Below, piece by piece: positions 1 to 10,733 of a DNA stretch of 64,000 nt. The stretch comes from Strigamia acuminata. Lineage: Eukaryota; Arthropoda; Chilopoda; Geophilomorpha; Linotaeniidae. A program made the position numbers and the translations under genes. The notes below the pieces were generated by a model, which made no database searches, had not been told where the DNA came from, and saw only the letters and a program-made list of their open reading frames with translations. Numbering within the stretch: position 1 is the stretch's first letter; each line of letters starts with the position of its first letter. Location of the stretch: NCBI GenBank assembly GCA_949358305.1, contig OX442319.1:2666001-2730000 (forward strand), read 5' to 3'.

Positions 1-94
1 TGGACAAAGAGACCAATTGCAAAAAGGCGAGCCCAAGTTTTTCAATCGGCCATAATGCAAAAATATTTTTATGTTGTTGTTCGTTATGTTTAAC

Positions 95-1392
95 CTTCAA
101 GACTCATAGAACTCGCAGCTCTAGCATCAGTAGGTTCATATCTATCAATCAATGCTGCAGTCTTGTTTTCATCTAAATTGGTAACCTAAATAAGAAAACT
201 TTAAATGCAAAACGTAATAAAATTCGCACTCTTGTTTACTTTCTGTTCAGTTTGAATAAAGGCAAGTAACTGACTTGGATTCAACATCTCTTCTCCATTA
301 CTGTACCTGTAAAGATAAAAAATGACGTTAATTTGTACACAGCTTTTTTGGGATCTAAGTTACTTATAAAACAAATCATTTAATTCACGTCTCTCTTTAA
401 GAAGAGCATAAAAAACAGCAAATTCTTTTTCACATATGACAGAAACACCTCTTCGTGGGCATTGCACAGTAGCGGACTTCTAAAATAAATTTTCTTTGCA
501 ATCACTAATTTAATTAAACGTTTTTCTAGTTTTAAAAATTAAAATATAATTCATGAATCAAAAATCAAACAAACACAACAAGAAAAGGCAACTTTACTTC
601 ATATTCATAACTAACATTAAAAAGATCTCTGGCTTGCTCCTTATTAATATCAATATGCAAATTCATCAATAAACTAAACACTTCATCGAAACTTAAATCT
701 CCAGATTTGGTTGCATCAGCATTGCTAAAAACATCTTTTAACCATTTATAAATCAAAGTTAAGAATACAGCAATGAATACAGCAACTACAAACAAATTAA
801 ACATTGGATATTTGTTGTATAATTCATTTCTTTGACTCGATTTGTTCACGGCAATTAAATGGTTTAAACCAATAACCCATTGATTGCAAATCTCCTCGGT
901 GGGACACAAAAGATCTAGCGAGCGATGATCAGAACCATAAATAATGGAAAAGCACAAATTTTGATCCAACTCCATTTCTTTTTCTGAGCTACTTTTTGCC
1001 TTATTTCTGTCCTTTTCCATTTGCTGCGCGATTTTGTTAAACGTGTTTGTTCGCCAACCTTTGCGTACATCGTGTACATCTCGCAATTCAACTATCTCTG
1101 GAGATTCGATCCTTTTTTTCGACCCTTCATATGTTATGCATTCAGTCTCTGTGTTGTAGAAGAATTTTCTAGAATACAGATTGTTTATACTCTTAACCTT
1201 CCATAAATTAGTTCCATCTTGAATTATTTTCATTGCGTCTTCAATTGATTTTGATGACGTTGGTTCTGAAAAATTGAGTACTGTTTACATAATAACACAA
1301 AATTGTTTAGGCTTAACAAAAATAGTACACAGACAAACCAACCGATTACCTATAACAAATTTAATATCTTTTTCAGTTGCTGTAGAGGCCAT
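95..1392 (-). CDS. PLCD: Phospholipase C delta-type enzyme, N-terminal part (runs off left edge)
   Basis: Phosphoinositide-specific PLC of the delta class, which hydrolyses PIP2 to IP3 and diacylglycerol at membranes. Only the N-terminal part is here; the catalytic X/Y barrel lies beyond the left edge. Exons read on the minus strand: 1392-1350 (starts MASTATEKDIKFVI), 1265-598, 479-364, 306-240 and 185-95, all with GT/AG junctions and a continuous frame. The PH domain is recognised by NLWKVKS, SLDLLCPTEE and NQWVIGLNHL. The EF-hand region follows (KWLKDVFSNADATKSGDLSF, later FAVFYALLKERRELNDLF and ALIDRYEP). The first EF loop keeps D-A-D-T-S-D-type ligands; the second looks degenerate. Odd: a strongly hydrophobic stretch of about 18 residues (FNLFVVAVFIAVFLTLI) lies between the PH domain and the EF hands, where the family usually has a short polar linker. 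Family assignment is confident; the exact paralogue is not. Confidence 0.85.
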
Positions 1393-2698
1393 TTTCCCGT
1401 TGTTGCTTGTGTGTAGTTGTGTTACCATGGAAACTGTAAGTTTCATTATTTCACCACCTTAGCTGCTGGCGCGGAGTGTGTTTCCATCAAATTCTCAAAG
1501 AAAACTATAATGTAAAAATTTGAGCTAGTTGAGAAAAAAACTACATTGATGAGACTGGCCCCATGTGGCCCTTTATGGTCTAGGTCTTGGACCTAGGACT
1601 CTAGGCTGGGCAGCAACTTGATCTGCTGTCGGGGCCCATTAAGGACCATGCTCAGTGGACCGGGTCAGTGGGCAAAATCCGAAACGAATCGAGTGAAGGC
1701 TTTGCCAGTATTTGATTTACAAAGCTAAATACTTCGAAAGCCACATGGAAATCCCCGAATTAATGATGGCGGCCAATTAATTCGTCTTTTGTCAATTTTA
1801 TTGTTTCCTATTGTCATTGAATAAAATGTAATAACTTTTCAGTCAATTTCACAAAACCAATCTCACAAAATAAATTAATTTACACTCAAGTTTCCATACA
1901 ATAAACATGTTCAATTCCTTGTCAGTTGTATTATTCCATATTATTTCAGTTTTGCGCACGTTAGTTTATCTGGCGTAGGTTAGGTTTATCTTTTAAGGCT
2001 AAAAATGTGGTAATATTATCGGTCAAAGGTAGAATCGTCACAACTTCAACAATAAATGGACAGGACCTCTGATCTGAGCAAAAAATAAAGCCAGAATGCT
2101 GACTGTGAGATACGCTCAACTAATCCTATGAGTGCTTAATTATTGGGTTTATGTGTGCGCCGTTAGGTGTGGGTGTGTTGTGACATTGTTTACCACGCCA
2201 CACATCGCAGTTTCTCGTTTGTCCGTGATTAAGTGCATTTCTATTACGTCTTAAAGGTATCAAAGTTTCTAAATACTTGAAATTTTTTTAAAGATTTGCA
2301 GATGATGGTTGAAGGCAAAGGAGATACTAATCTGTGGTTTTCTTTTGACTGCGTTTTATTTCCAGTTTATAAACGTGTGGTGCAATTGTGCTCGGGTGCC
2401 GCACTTTAGGCCTAACAGACGAATTGCATTCGACTGCGGTTCTTATCAACTGGATTCTGGGTGCTCAGGGATCTCTACTGACCTCACAAAGTATATTATT
2501 TAAGTTAAAAACAGTTGCAGGTTTGTAAAGTAATTAACTATTTTTTTTAGTGGAGAAAAGCATGTAGATTGATCAGAAGAGTAGAGTTAGGGTTGTTGAG
2601 CGGTCAGGAGAACAAGTTAAATTTTTTTTTTTTTAAATTTTAGAAAAAGTTTATATCAGCATCATCGGGAGTCATCTGCTAAAAACTGAAAGCCAAAA
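1393..2698. other. Intergenic region between PLCD and the zinc-finger gene
   Basis: No convincing coding exon. The left part, next to the PLCD start codon, should hold its 5' UTR and promoter. A 5' UTR exon of the zinc-finger gene is possible near 2,200-2,300, but I cannot define it. A short reading frame at 2,309-2,503 lacks an ATG and is not supported. Confidence 0.5.
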
Positions 2699-3469
2699 AT
2701 GGAGAGAAAACTTCAAAAATACAGTTGCAATTTGTGCGACTATTCGTGTTCGTATTATTATCTTTTGAAAAATCACATGCTCAAACATACTGGTGAAAAA
2801 CCTTTCCAATGTCAAACATGTTCACTTTCCTTTCGACTTAAACATTGCATGATTGCCCATATGAAAATTCATACGGGAGAAAAACCATTTAAGTGCCATT
2901 TGTGTGATTACTCCTGCAGTAAAAGTGGAAATTTAAAGAGCCATTTATTAACCCATACTGGAGAAAAACCATTCAAGTGCCATTTGTGTGCTTATTCTTG
3001 CAATCAAACTCAGAATTTACGAAAACATCTATTAACCCATACTGGAGAAAAACCATTCGAGTGCCATTTGTGTGATTATTCGAGCAGTCAAATTGGACGT
3101 TTAAACAGTCACCTATTAACCCATTCAGAAGAAAAACCATTCAAGTGCCATTTGTGTGATTATTCCTGCAGAGAAAGTGGAAATTTACAAAAACATCTAT
3201 TAACCCATTCAGGAGAAAAACCATTCAAGTGTCATTTGTGTGCTTATTCTAGCAATCAAAGTGGGAATTTAAAAACTCATTTATTAACCCATACTGGAGA
3301 AAAACCATTCGAGTGCCATTGGTGTGATTATTCTTGTAGTCGAAGTGGGGATTTAAGAAAACATATTGCAATTCATACTGGAGAAAAACCATTCAATTGC
3401 CATTTGTGTGCTTATTCTAGTAGTCGAAATGATACTTTGAAAAAACATTTAACAAAGCATACAGAGTAA
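2699..3469 (+). CDS. C2H2 zinc-finger protein, nine tandem fingers
   Basis: An intronless 256-residue frame made almost entirely of nine C2H2 zinc fingers of 28 residues each, joined by TGEKPF-type linkers. Most units read C-H-L-C-(D/A)-Y-S, then helix, then H-L-L-T-H. It therefore presumably binds DNA in the nucleus, but no KRAB, BTB, ZAD or other effector domain is visible and no target can be deduced. The start ATG at 2699 lies right before the first finger, and stops precede it. The second finger differs (CQTCSLSFRLKHCMIAH). The linkers after fingers 5 and 6 are altered (SEEKPF, SGEKPF). Neighbouring fingers are nearly identical at DNA level, so the array grew by recent unit duplication. 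The array continues downstream in decayed form. Confidence 0.85.
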   Translation: MERKLQKYSCNLCDYSCSYYYLLKNHMLKHTGEKPFQCQTCSLSFRLKHCMIAHMKIHTGEKPFKCHLCDYSCSKSGNLKSHLLTHTGEKPFKCHLCAYSCNQTQNLRKHLLTHTGEKPFECHLCDYSSSQIGRLNSHLLTHSEEKPFKCHLCDYSCRESGNLQKHLLTHSGEKPFKCHLCAYSSNQSGNLKTHLLTHTGEKPFECHWCDYSCSRSGDLRKHIAIHTGEKPFNCHLCAYSSSRNDTLKKHLTKHTE

Positions 3470-3649
3470 TAATCACATTGTTCATTAAATTCATAATTCT
3501 GTAATAATTCTTATTTTATTTTAAATGACATTTTGTTTTTGTTTTCAACTCAAAGATTTTGTTTCAATTTCTTTCATCCACAAATCAAAAGCTGCTACTA
3601 GTTCTTGCTGTGTTTGTACATTTTTCTCGTTTCATTTCCAATTTTTTAT

Positions 3650-3865
3650 CGTGAGTGACACACGAAAAACTTGTGCTTTATCTTGCAATCGCAAAGGGAA
3701 TTTGAAAATTCCTTTAAAAATTCATACCGGAGAAAAAAAACCGTCTAATTGCCATTTGTGTGCCTTCTCTTCGACGCAAGCGAGGATTTATATAAACATT
3801 TATTAACTCGCACGAGAGAAAACAATTCAAGTGCTATTTGTGTGCATATTCCTGTATTCTTAAAT
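3650..3865 (+). pseudogene. Decayed C2H2 finger units behind the zinc-finger gene
   Basis: About 180 bp after the stop codon of the nine-finger gene, finger-like sequence reappears: CALSCNRKGNLKIPLKIHTGEKKP, then NCHLCAFSSTQ, then after a frame break the DNA for FKCYLCAYSC. The linker has an extra lysine codon, histidines are missing and the frame is interrupted, so no working finger remains. This is best read as worn-out units of the same array. Confidence 0.7.
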
Positions 3866-3869
3866 TTAA

Positions 3870-5880
3870 AATGGTTTACTTTCTGTTTTTTATTGGTGCA
3901 TTAATGCATTTCAGTTTGATCTTTAAAAATAACTATTACATAAATATTTTTTATCAGAATTCCTTTCAACCGGGTAGAAAATTTCCCCGGTAGCAAATAT
4001 TACTGGTAAAAAAAATAAGGTTGAATGGAATCCTGCTTACTATGAATACGTGTTATTATTTCTGCATTTATTTATTTATTTATGCGTTGAAAGTTCTGTA
4101 TTTGAAATTGCATTTTGTATTCAACTCAAATTTAAGAAAACTGAAACTTGTTTTAATTTGTTTCAACCACGAAACAAATCTGCCGTTTTTGTATATTCTT
4201 TCATTTCCAATTAATTATTTCTTCCCAAAACTTGTAAAAAATAAAAATTAAAGCTGCCATGTTCGTGCACTATTACAACTCAATTCCATATAGGATTCCT
4301 CTCTTAAAATGAATATTAATAATCACGTTGCTCCACTCAGCAGGCTGAGTGAAAAATGAGTTAATTGTGAAAAAGATTCCTTCCTTACTCAATAAGCCCG
4401 ATTACCGGAAATCAACTCTCTACTTGTTAGTGCTTGGACCGCGTGTGTTAATAAGGTGGAAGGAGAACTGCAATTTTATTTAATCTAAAACACTATAATT
4501 GACTACAATCACTTCTTATGCAATCGTTAGTGCACCACTGTCTGGCAAGGTTATGTCTCCTCTTCTTGGTTCGACGTTTTATAAGAACTTTGTGACGGTT
4601 ATAAAACTGTATTAGTTCAAATTCTAAATATAGATGACGCAATCTTGCTAACCGGCGTGCAATTCAAATGAGTTGTAAACTTCACCTTTTATAGATGGTT
4701 TATTAAATCAAGTAACCCCAATACTTATTATTAGTAATATTGATTCTATTGAATCAATAATATAATAATAATTAACCAATGAGACTCCTTTGGATTTAGT
4801 CCTGTCTTGATTTTAGACCAGACCCCGAATCTTTGGATTTTGGTGTCAGTTTGGCCACTCTTAATCCGTCTATTCTCAAGAATAGATATAAGCTCGGATT
4901 TTCAGCAGAACTTGGCTTTTTGTTTGTTTTCTGTATCTTTGATCTTTGAACACATTAAGCCCCAACAGTATACTTGTTATTCTGTTGGTACACCAGCTTA
5001 TATAGAGACTGTTGCGGGAAAGCAAACCCGCGTAACAAATTCCGGACATAGATCACGCGATCATACGACCGTTATGGATCTGAGGCGGATGGAGACCTTA
5101 AAACCTCCCACAATGATTGTGGATTATTGTGATTGTCCCGCCAATAAATGTCTACACGGGAAGGCGAACCCGTACAACTATACCATGGTCGGAGAGGGGT
5201 GCCGGGCAGAGAAGTATGCCAGGCAGGCGTCTCCTACAAAGAGTCTTCATGGGTGTTCAAAAGCTGAACTTGTATACTCTGGTTCGACTCAAGAGTATGT
5301 CCTTCTAAGAGCCGCATTACTCCCAACTCAAGTTTTATTACTACCACTAGGAGAAGTAGTTTTTATTTTTATTATGATTTGTCATTGTTATTACCATTTA
5401 AGTTGATATAATTTTGATTATTTTTATACATAAATGTTACTTCCTTGTAAGAAATGAAGTTCTATGGACATATGAATGAAAAACTCATGTTTGTTATGGT
5501 GTTTGGGTCTACATTTATGGATCACTACACCAGTGATGCGGCTCTTAGAAGGGCATACTCTTGAGTCGAACCAGAGTATAGTGTGTAAAACACACAGGCG
5601 CCACAGGTCACCCCTAAAGATGCATTTTTATGTTCGAAAATGCATTTGTAGGTCCAAATATGCAGTTTTTGATTCAAATTTATTTTTCACAACAATGCTT
5701 ATTGGTACTTCTTTTGGAGGGGGGTGGGAGTGGGGCACCAGCATGACCAAAAAATACGAGTGCACTACAAGTATACCCTAGGGACGGGCCTGTAAAATTG
5801 TGAATGTAAAAATGATTTTTTTTTAAATTAAGACACGGCACTCAAATAATCAACAAATATCAAACTTGATGTTCTTCTAG
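3870..5880. other. Long non-coding stretch with inverted-repeat sequence
   Basis: No gene recognised. The reading frames at 4,807-5,406 and 5,476-5,781 have no domain. They overlap a pair of inverted arms at 5,273-5,320 and 5,530-5,581. The segment 4,980-5,320 is more GC-rich than its surroundings and may be transposon-derived, but no end could be defined. Confidence 0.4.
5273..5581. repeat. Inverted repeat, arms about 48 bp
   Basis: The left arm (5273-5320, containing CTGGTTCGACTCAAGAGTAT) returns as its reverse complement at 5530-5581 (containing ATACTCTTGAGTCGAACCAG), with about 210 bp between. Each arm also contains TACTCTxGTTCGACTCAAGAGTA, itself a small hairpin. GGTTCGACTC resembles a pol III B box, so a tRNA-derived SINE pair is possible, but no A box at the right distance was found. 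Confidence 0.55.
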
Positions 5881-5894
5881 CATTGTTTCTTTGG

Positions 5895-6050
5895 TTCATG
5901 GCCAAACCAACCAATTACCTAAGACAAATATAATTTATTTTTCAGTTGTTGTCGACGCCATTTCCTTTGATACAGATGGTTGCGTTGCCATTGCCATAGC
6001 GAAACTGAAAGTTTCTTATCTCACCATCACCACAGCTGCTGCCGTACCGA
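5895..6050 (-). pseudogene. Broken duplicate of PLCD exon 1 and its 5' flank
   Basis: On the minus strand, the segment around 5961 matches the first exon and upstream region of the PLCD gene at 1325-1480. It has ATG then A-S-T-T-T-E-K (against A-S-T-A-T-E-K in the intact gene), and the similarity runs on into the donor region (CTTAGGTAATTGGTTGG against TATAGGTAATCGGTTGG) and the 5' flank. In this copy the frame stops with TAA right after the EK codons (5935-5937), and no further PLC exons follow on its downstream side. It is a duplicated promoter plus exon fragment and cannot encode the enzyme. Confidence 0.75.
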
Positions 6051-6585
6051 CGTTCATGCACATGTGAAAAATATATCAAGAAATTAAAAAATGATGTGTA
6101 TAATAATAATAATAAACAAAAGAATTCAAAAATAAAGGTCAGTTTTACATTAATCTGTATGCTATTTTATTTTACTTTATGCGCACGAACTGCTGGCACC
6201 ACGTTTTCCGAATACCAACCAGCTTGACCAGCAATGAAAAATCTCGTAACCATGTTAAAAGTTTTTAATAATCAAGCACTGTATATCGTTTTATAAATTA
6301 AAATAATACAATTTAAAAAAGTGATAAAAACTTAAAGTAAATATGAAATAACACACAAATAAACATGTAAACTATAACATGTTTATTTTTGTCTAAGGAA
6401 TGTGGTTCGAGATTAAACCCGTTTCAGCCAATCAGTGAACAGCGAGCCCAAATGGCTGCATATTCAGGTGCAAAGTACTCTGGTAACATTTTGAACCATT
6501 AGCATTGATTTGTTCGAATTTGCAAAAACTCTTGATCGTTCTTGGGTTTTTCCTCTTGATGACAACGGATGAATGCTCATCCGAT

Positions 6586-7939
6586 ATGGTGCAGCTGGAA
6601 ACCAAATGCAAGCAACAATCGAGATGCGCAAATAATCGAGTCTTCAAAATCGTCGTGCTGGGCGACGGTGGAGTTGGAAAAAGTGGTCGATAATTTTAAT
6701 TTTTGGCATTAGAAATTTAGAAAAATTCGCATTATTATTAAAAAAAAAAAAAAAAAAAAGAAGCGAATAAAAAAAATTAATTTGTTTATTTTTGTTTTGC
6801 AGCTTTGACACTCCAATTTGTTAGCCACAGTTTTTTAGAAAATCACGATCCGACTATCGGTAAGTAATGAATATTGATTAATGTCATTAATGATTATTTT
6901 TAATAAATAAATAAAACAATTTATTTGTTTAATTATTTTTATTTGTTTATTTGTTTATTATTTTATTTGTTTATTTGTTTTTATTTGTTATTTGTAAATT
7001 TATTTATTTTTATTTATTCGTGTGTTTTTATTCAATTGATTTGTGTTGATTTATTTTAGAGGATGCATATCAGCAGCAAGCAGTTATCGATGGTCAAGTT
7101 GCATTTTTGGATATATTGGATACAGCAGGACAGGTATCAATGTGATTAATCTATCTGAGTTACTTTTTATGAGTGGGATTTATAAAATAGAGGAGAAAAT
7201 CTGGGAATTTTGCATTTTAGGAAGAAAAATAGACTCGTTTGGCATAGAAATTGACCATCTTTGACAAAAGTGCATTTTTAAGAATAAGAATGAATTTTTA
7301 AGTCTTAAAATAGACCTGCTTTGATTAAAAATGCATTTTTTTTAAAGAAAAATGGTCTTAATGGATAAAAAAAATGCATTATTAAGGTTGTGGGTTGTGA
7401 CCACTTTTTAGAATGACTCTTTATCCAAGCACAGACCGAATTTACTGCGATGAGAGACCAATACATGAGGGCTGGCGAAGGTTTTATCATTTGTTATTCA
7501 ATAACCGATCGCAGAAGCTTCGAAGAGGCGCTTGAATATCACAAACTAATCAGCAAGGTTCGAAACTCCGACAACGTCCCGTTTGTTTTAGTTGGCAACA
7601 AATACGATTTAGAGCAACACCGGAAAGTAAATAAACAAATTTAACATTTTAATTTTCGATAAAGAAATAAAATTTAATTGAAATTTTTTCCTATTTCAGG
7701 TTTCCACCGAAGAAGGTCAAGTTCTAGCCCGCCGTTACGAGTGTCCATTTTTCGAGACGTCAGCAGCTTTGCGGCTTTTTGTTGACGATGTTTTTCACGC
7801 GTTAGTGCGCGAGATACGAGAGATTCGTGGTTGCGACCGGTCGCTTTCGACGCGCGGGAAGAAGAATAATCGGTGGAAACGATTAAAAAATATCTTTCTC
7901 GTTGTTTTCAGGCGAAAGAAACGTGCGCGAATGTCATAA
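6586..7939 (+). CDS. RIT1: Rit/Ric-type Ras-family small GTPase
   Basis: Ras-superfamily GTPase of the Rit/Ric group, which signals from the plasma membrane without a lipid anchor. Exons 6586-6685, 6803-6859, 7060-7133, 7435-7626 and 7700-7939 sum to 663 nt, or 220 residues. Seen: P-loop GDGGVGKS, Rit-type effector region HDPTIEDAY, DTAG with Q in switch [23 protein letters not shown], and ETSA. The stretch [15 protein letters not shown] and the tail with WKRLKN and RRKKRAR match Rit/Ric. There is no C-terminal CAAX box; the tail is a basic cluster, as expected for this group. The first donor is GTCGAT, an unusual context. An in-frame ATG at 6505 would add a hydrophobic leader; I prefer 6586 because Rit/Ric proteins have a short polar start, but the sequence does not decide it. 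Confidence 0.88.
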
Positions 7940-8562
7940 ATTCATTTATTTATTGTTTTTGGACAATTTGATTTTGTTAATAATGGGAAATTGCTTAAAT
8001 TAATTTATGTATATTTAATTATTTTCACTTTATTTACTTCTGGCTTATCTCAGTCTTATTTATGAATAAATATTAATATAATTTTCAGAATTTATAATAT
8101 TTACGGTAGTGTATAATACAAATGTCAAACAAATGTTTATTTGTTTTCAAAAATTTATTTACAAAATAAAAATCAATTACTAGTAAATACTAGCTTAAAC
8201 TTAAACTTCGGAGCCACAACACGTGGTCAGGGGAGAGCCACGAGTTGCTGGACACGCGATAAGAATTAACAAAACACAAAGACGTTTCCAATGGCGAATT
8301 TTTATTTTTGTTTAAAGGCTTCTGCACCTCGTTCTGAGGGTGTTTTGTAAAACATTTAAATCGTATAGTGTAAGGAAATAAAATAACAATTTATTGGCAA
8401 ATTCGATTCCACGTTGTTGTCCACGGACCGAAATTCTCTATAATGCGCGCGATATGTCGAAATTAAGACGATTAGGGTTTCAAGAAAATCTTTTTAATCG
8501 TGAAACACTTTGATAACAACTGCAAATTGAATCTTATCGTGTTAATAATCATTTTGTAAAAT
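7940..8562. other. Intergenic region, RIT1 and PSMA1 3' sides
   Basis: The two genes converge here, so this stretch should hold both 3' UTRs. AT-rich with several AATAAA signals. No gene recognised. Confidence 0.5.
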
Positions 8563-10390
8563 TCAATCAAGTTGCATCCGATCGTCGCCAGCAACATCAG
8601 GTTGAGGTTCAGTAGGTAAACGTTCAGCTTCCATCGCCACGTCCGGTTTGGATTCTTCGGCCTGGGGAGCGTGAGTTCTTAACTCTCCTTCAATGCTTGC
8701 CAACTGAATAAAAAGTTACAAATAATTTTTTAAAAATAAGAAAAATTCATTTTTTCTGTTTATGAAGCTTAAACGTTACGTATGGAGCTACTGCCTCGTC
8801 GTCGTATATCACAAAGTTCGTGTTTTGTCCCACGACCGCAACGGAGCAATTCTGCGATTAAATTAGTAAATTGTTAAAAATATATCACCAATTACGATAT
8901 TAATGCGAATTTACTTTGGTAGTCAGTTCGACTTCGTTCGGCAGTGTGTCACGCAATGCTAATAGACCGTGTTTAATGAGGTCTTCTAAGGAGCCTTCAA
9001 AGAATTAAAATTTGAAATAGATTTTTTGATTAATTATTTCATTTCATTTTTTTTTTTACAATTTTGAAACTCGTTCAATCGTTTCTCCAAATATGTACGA
9101 GCGGATTGGGATCGCGCACCAATAGCCATTGCTTTGCAGTCGAAGTAATTGGCTGAGGGACACGTTTGGTAGATGTGTGGGCCCATGTCCTGTTAAAAGT
9201 CAAGTTACAATGTAATGTGTAAAATAAAATTTACCATTTCAGTTAATGAGTGTATAAAATTGCATTTTTGGTCGACGTAGCTTAAAATTAATTTTCGACC
9301 TCTAATTTGTTTTTTTTTTCGACATTTAAACGCGTTTTATCGACTTTTCAATCGTTTTTTCAATTCTTTTTTTCTTTTTCGCAAGCTTAAAAATACATTT
9401 TTGGGTCGTTTTTAGCTCAAAAACTGCATTTTTGATGCATAATAATCAATTTTGAGCAAGAATACTATTTAATTGTGTAAAAATTGCTTTCTTATGCCCT
9501 GAAATGCATTTCTCAACTAAAATATCCATTTTGATCTTAAAACTTGCAAGTTTTGAGCTTAAAAAATCGAGTTTTGAGCTTAAAAAAATATAATAAGCCT
9601 AAAAATTCGATTTTTAAGCTTATAATATATTTTCAGGCATAAAAAGTTCATCTTTTGAGTTCTAAAAAAGATTTTCGTCTTTACATCATATCCTGCAACG
9701 AGCAAACCGACACCGTACGGACGTCGATCGTATCTCTGCGTACAAACTTGCATTTCTAAAAAAACAAATATAAAATTATAACAAATAAAAAATTGCATAA
9801 ACTCTTCCTCACTCACTATTTCCTAAAACAGCAACCAGACGATTAATCGGTAACGAGGCGGTGTGCGAATAACGATTATTCAAACACTCGGTTCGCATGA
9901 AGCGACTTAACATGCGCGCGTCGGCCGTCAATCCGGCTATAGTAATGCCAACATGATCGTCAATCGGAATGATCTTTTTCTGATGAGCTGACAATTCGGA
10001 CGATGCTCTCTGCCAAAATAAAAGAAAAATTTAATTTCTCGCATTTTTTTTTTATTTCAAATTAGATTTTCTTTGTTTGTGCATTACTTTTAATGCCACC
10101 AATATTGCGTGAGTTTTATTTTTGACGCCGACCGTTGCTGACCCTTGTTTCACAGCTTCCATCGCATATTCGACTTGGTGAAGACGTCCCTGGAGGAAAA
10201 TCGGAAAATTTGAATTATCAAATAAAATCGTTTTAAACGTTTTAAATCTTACTTGCGGACTCCATACAGTCACGTCGTTGTCGTATTGGTTGCGAAACTA
10301 GTTTTTGAAAAGAAATTCACGCATAATTTGATTAAAAACGGGCAAAAACCCAAAATAAATAGGATAATGCAAAACTTGTCAACTCACCAT
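8563..10390 (-). CDS. PSMA1: 20S proteasome subunit alpha type-1
   Basis: Structural alpha-ring subunit of the 20S proteasome in cytosol and nucleus. Exons were traced on the minus strand from the ATG at 10390 to the TGA at 8563. Exon 1 carries only the ATG; exon 2 gives [15 protein letters not shown]. The following exons give [105 protein letters not shown] and [14 protein letters not shown]. The last exon is an acidic tail ending DDRMQLD. The alpha-subunit signature (the [12 protein letters not shown] run across exons 2-3) is present. The order of motifs matches the full-length family and nothing is missing. The long intron at 9,245-9,680 is filled with TGCATTTTT-type repeats. The gene is head to head with BAP1, so the two probably share a promoter region. 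Confidence 0.95.
9245..9660. repeat. A/T-rich degenerate repeat in PSMA1 intron
   Basis: Many imperfect units of the type TTTTGAGCTTAAAAA and AAATGCATTTTT. Non-coding; it lies inside an intron. Confidence 0.6.
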
Positions 10391-10733
10391 GATGCTCAAC
10401 TATGGCGGAAAATTAAATGGCGCGCACTGCGCATGCGCAAAGTTTATTCTTCATTTCCGAGCAACTATAAATACTTAAAAAATGAATACTGTAATAATTA
10501 CTAAATTTAAGCGTAAATTTATATCGAAAGAATAATATTTTTTTTCGCAGTTCTTATTTTATTTTAAAATACAATTTCTACGTAGATATTTTACGCGCTT
10601 TTCTACCGCCAGAGTCCGCTACGTTGTGTTGGCGCGGTGATGGCAGCTTGTTGCGATGATGTTCAGTTTGTTGTTATTGCATTTTAAATGTTTATTTTAA
10701 CGCGACAAATAGTTGCAAGCTCTAAAACAAACG
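10391..10733. promoter_or_regulatory. Shared 5' region of PSMA1 and BAP1
   Basis: The start codons of the two divergent genes are 343 bp apart. The segment contains short GC-rich patches (GGCGCGCACTGCGCATGCGC near 10,420 and GTTGGCGCGGTGATGG near 10,628) in otherwise AT-rich sequence, and no clear TATA box. GCGCATGCGC resembles an NRF1-type palindrome. That it is a bidirectional promoter is inference from position. Confidence 0.55.

Noticed and set aside
2309..2503. Small secreted-looking protein with signal-like start
   Set aside because: The frame begins with TTG, not ATG, and no splice model joins it to anything.
4807..5406. 199-codon plus-strand frame
   Set aside because: No ATG at the start, no domain, and it crosses an inverted-repeat arm.
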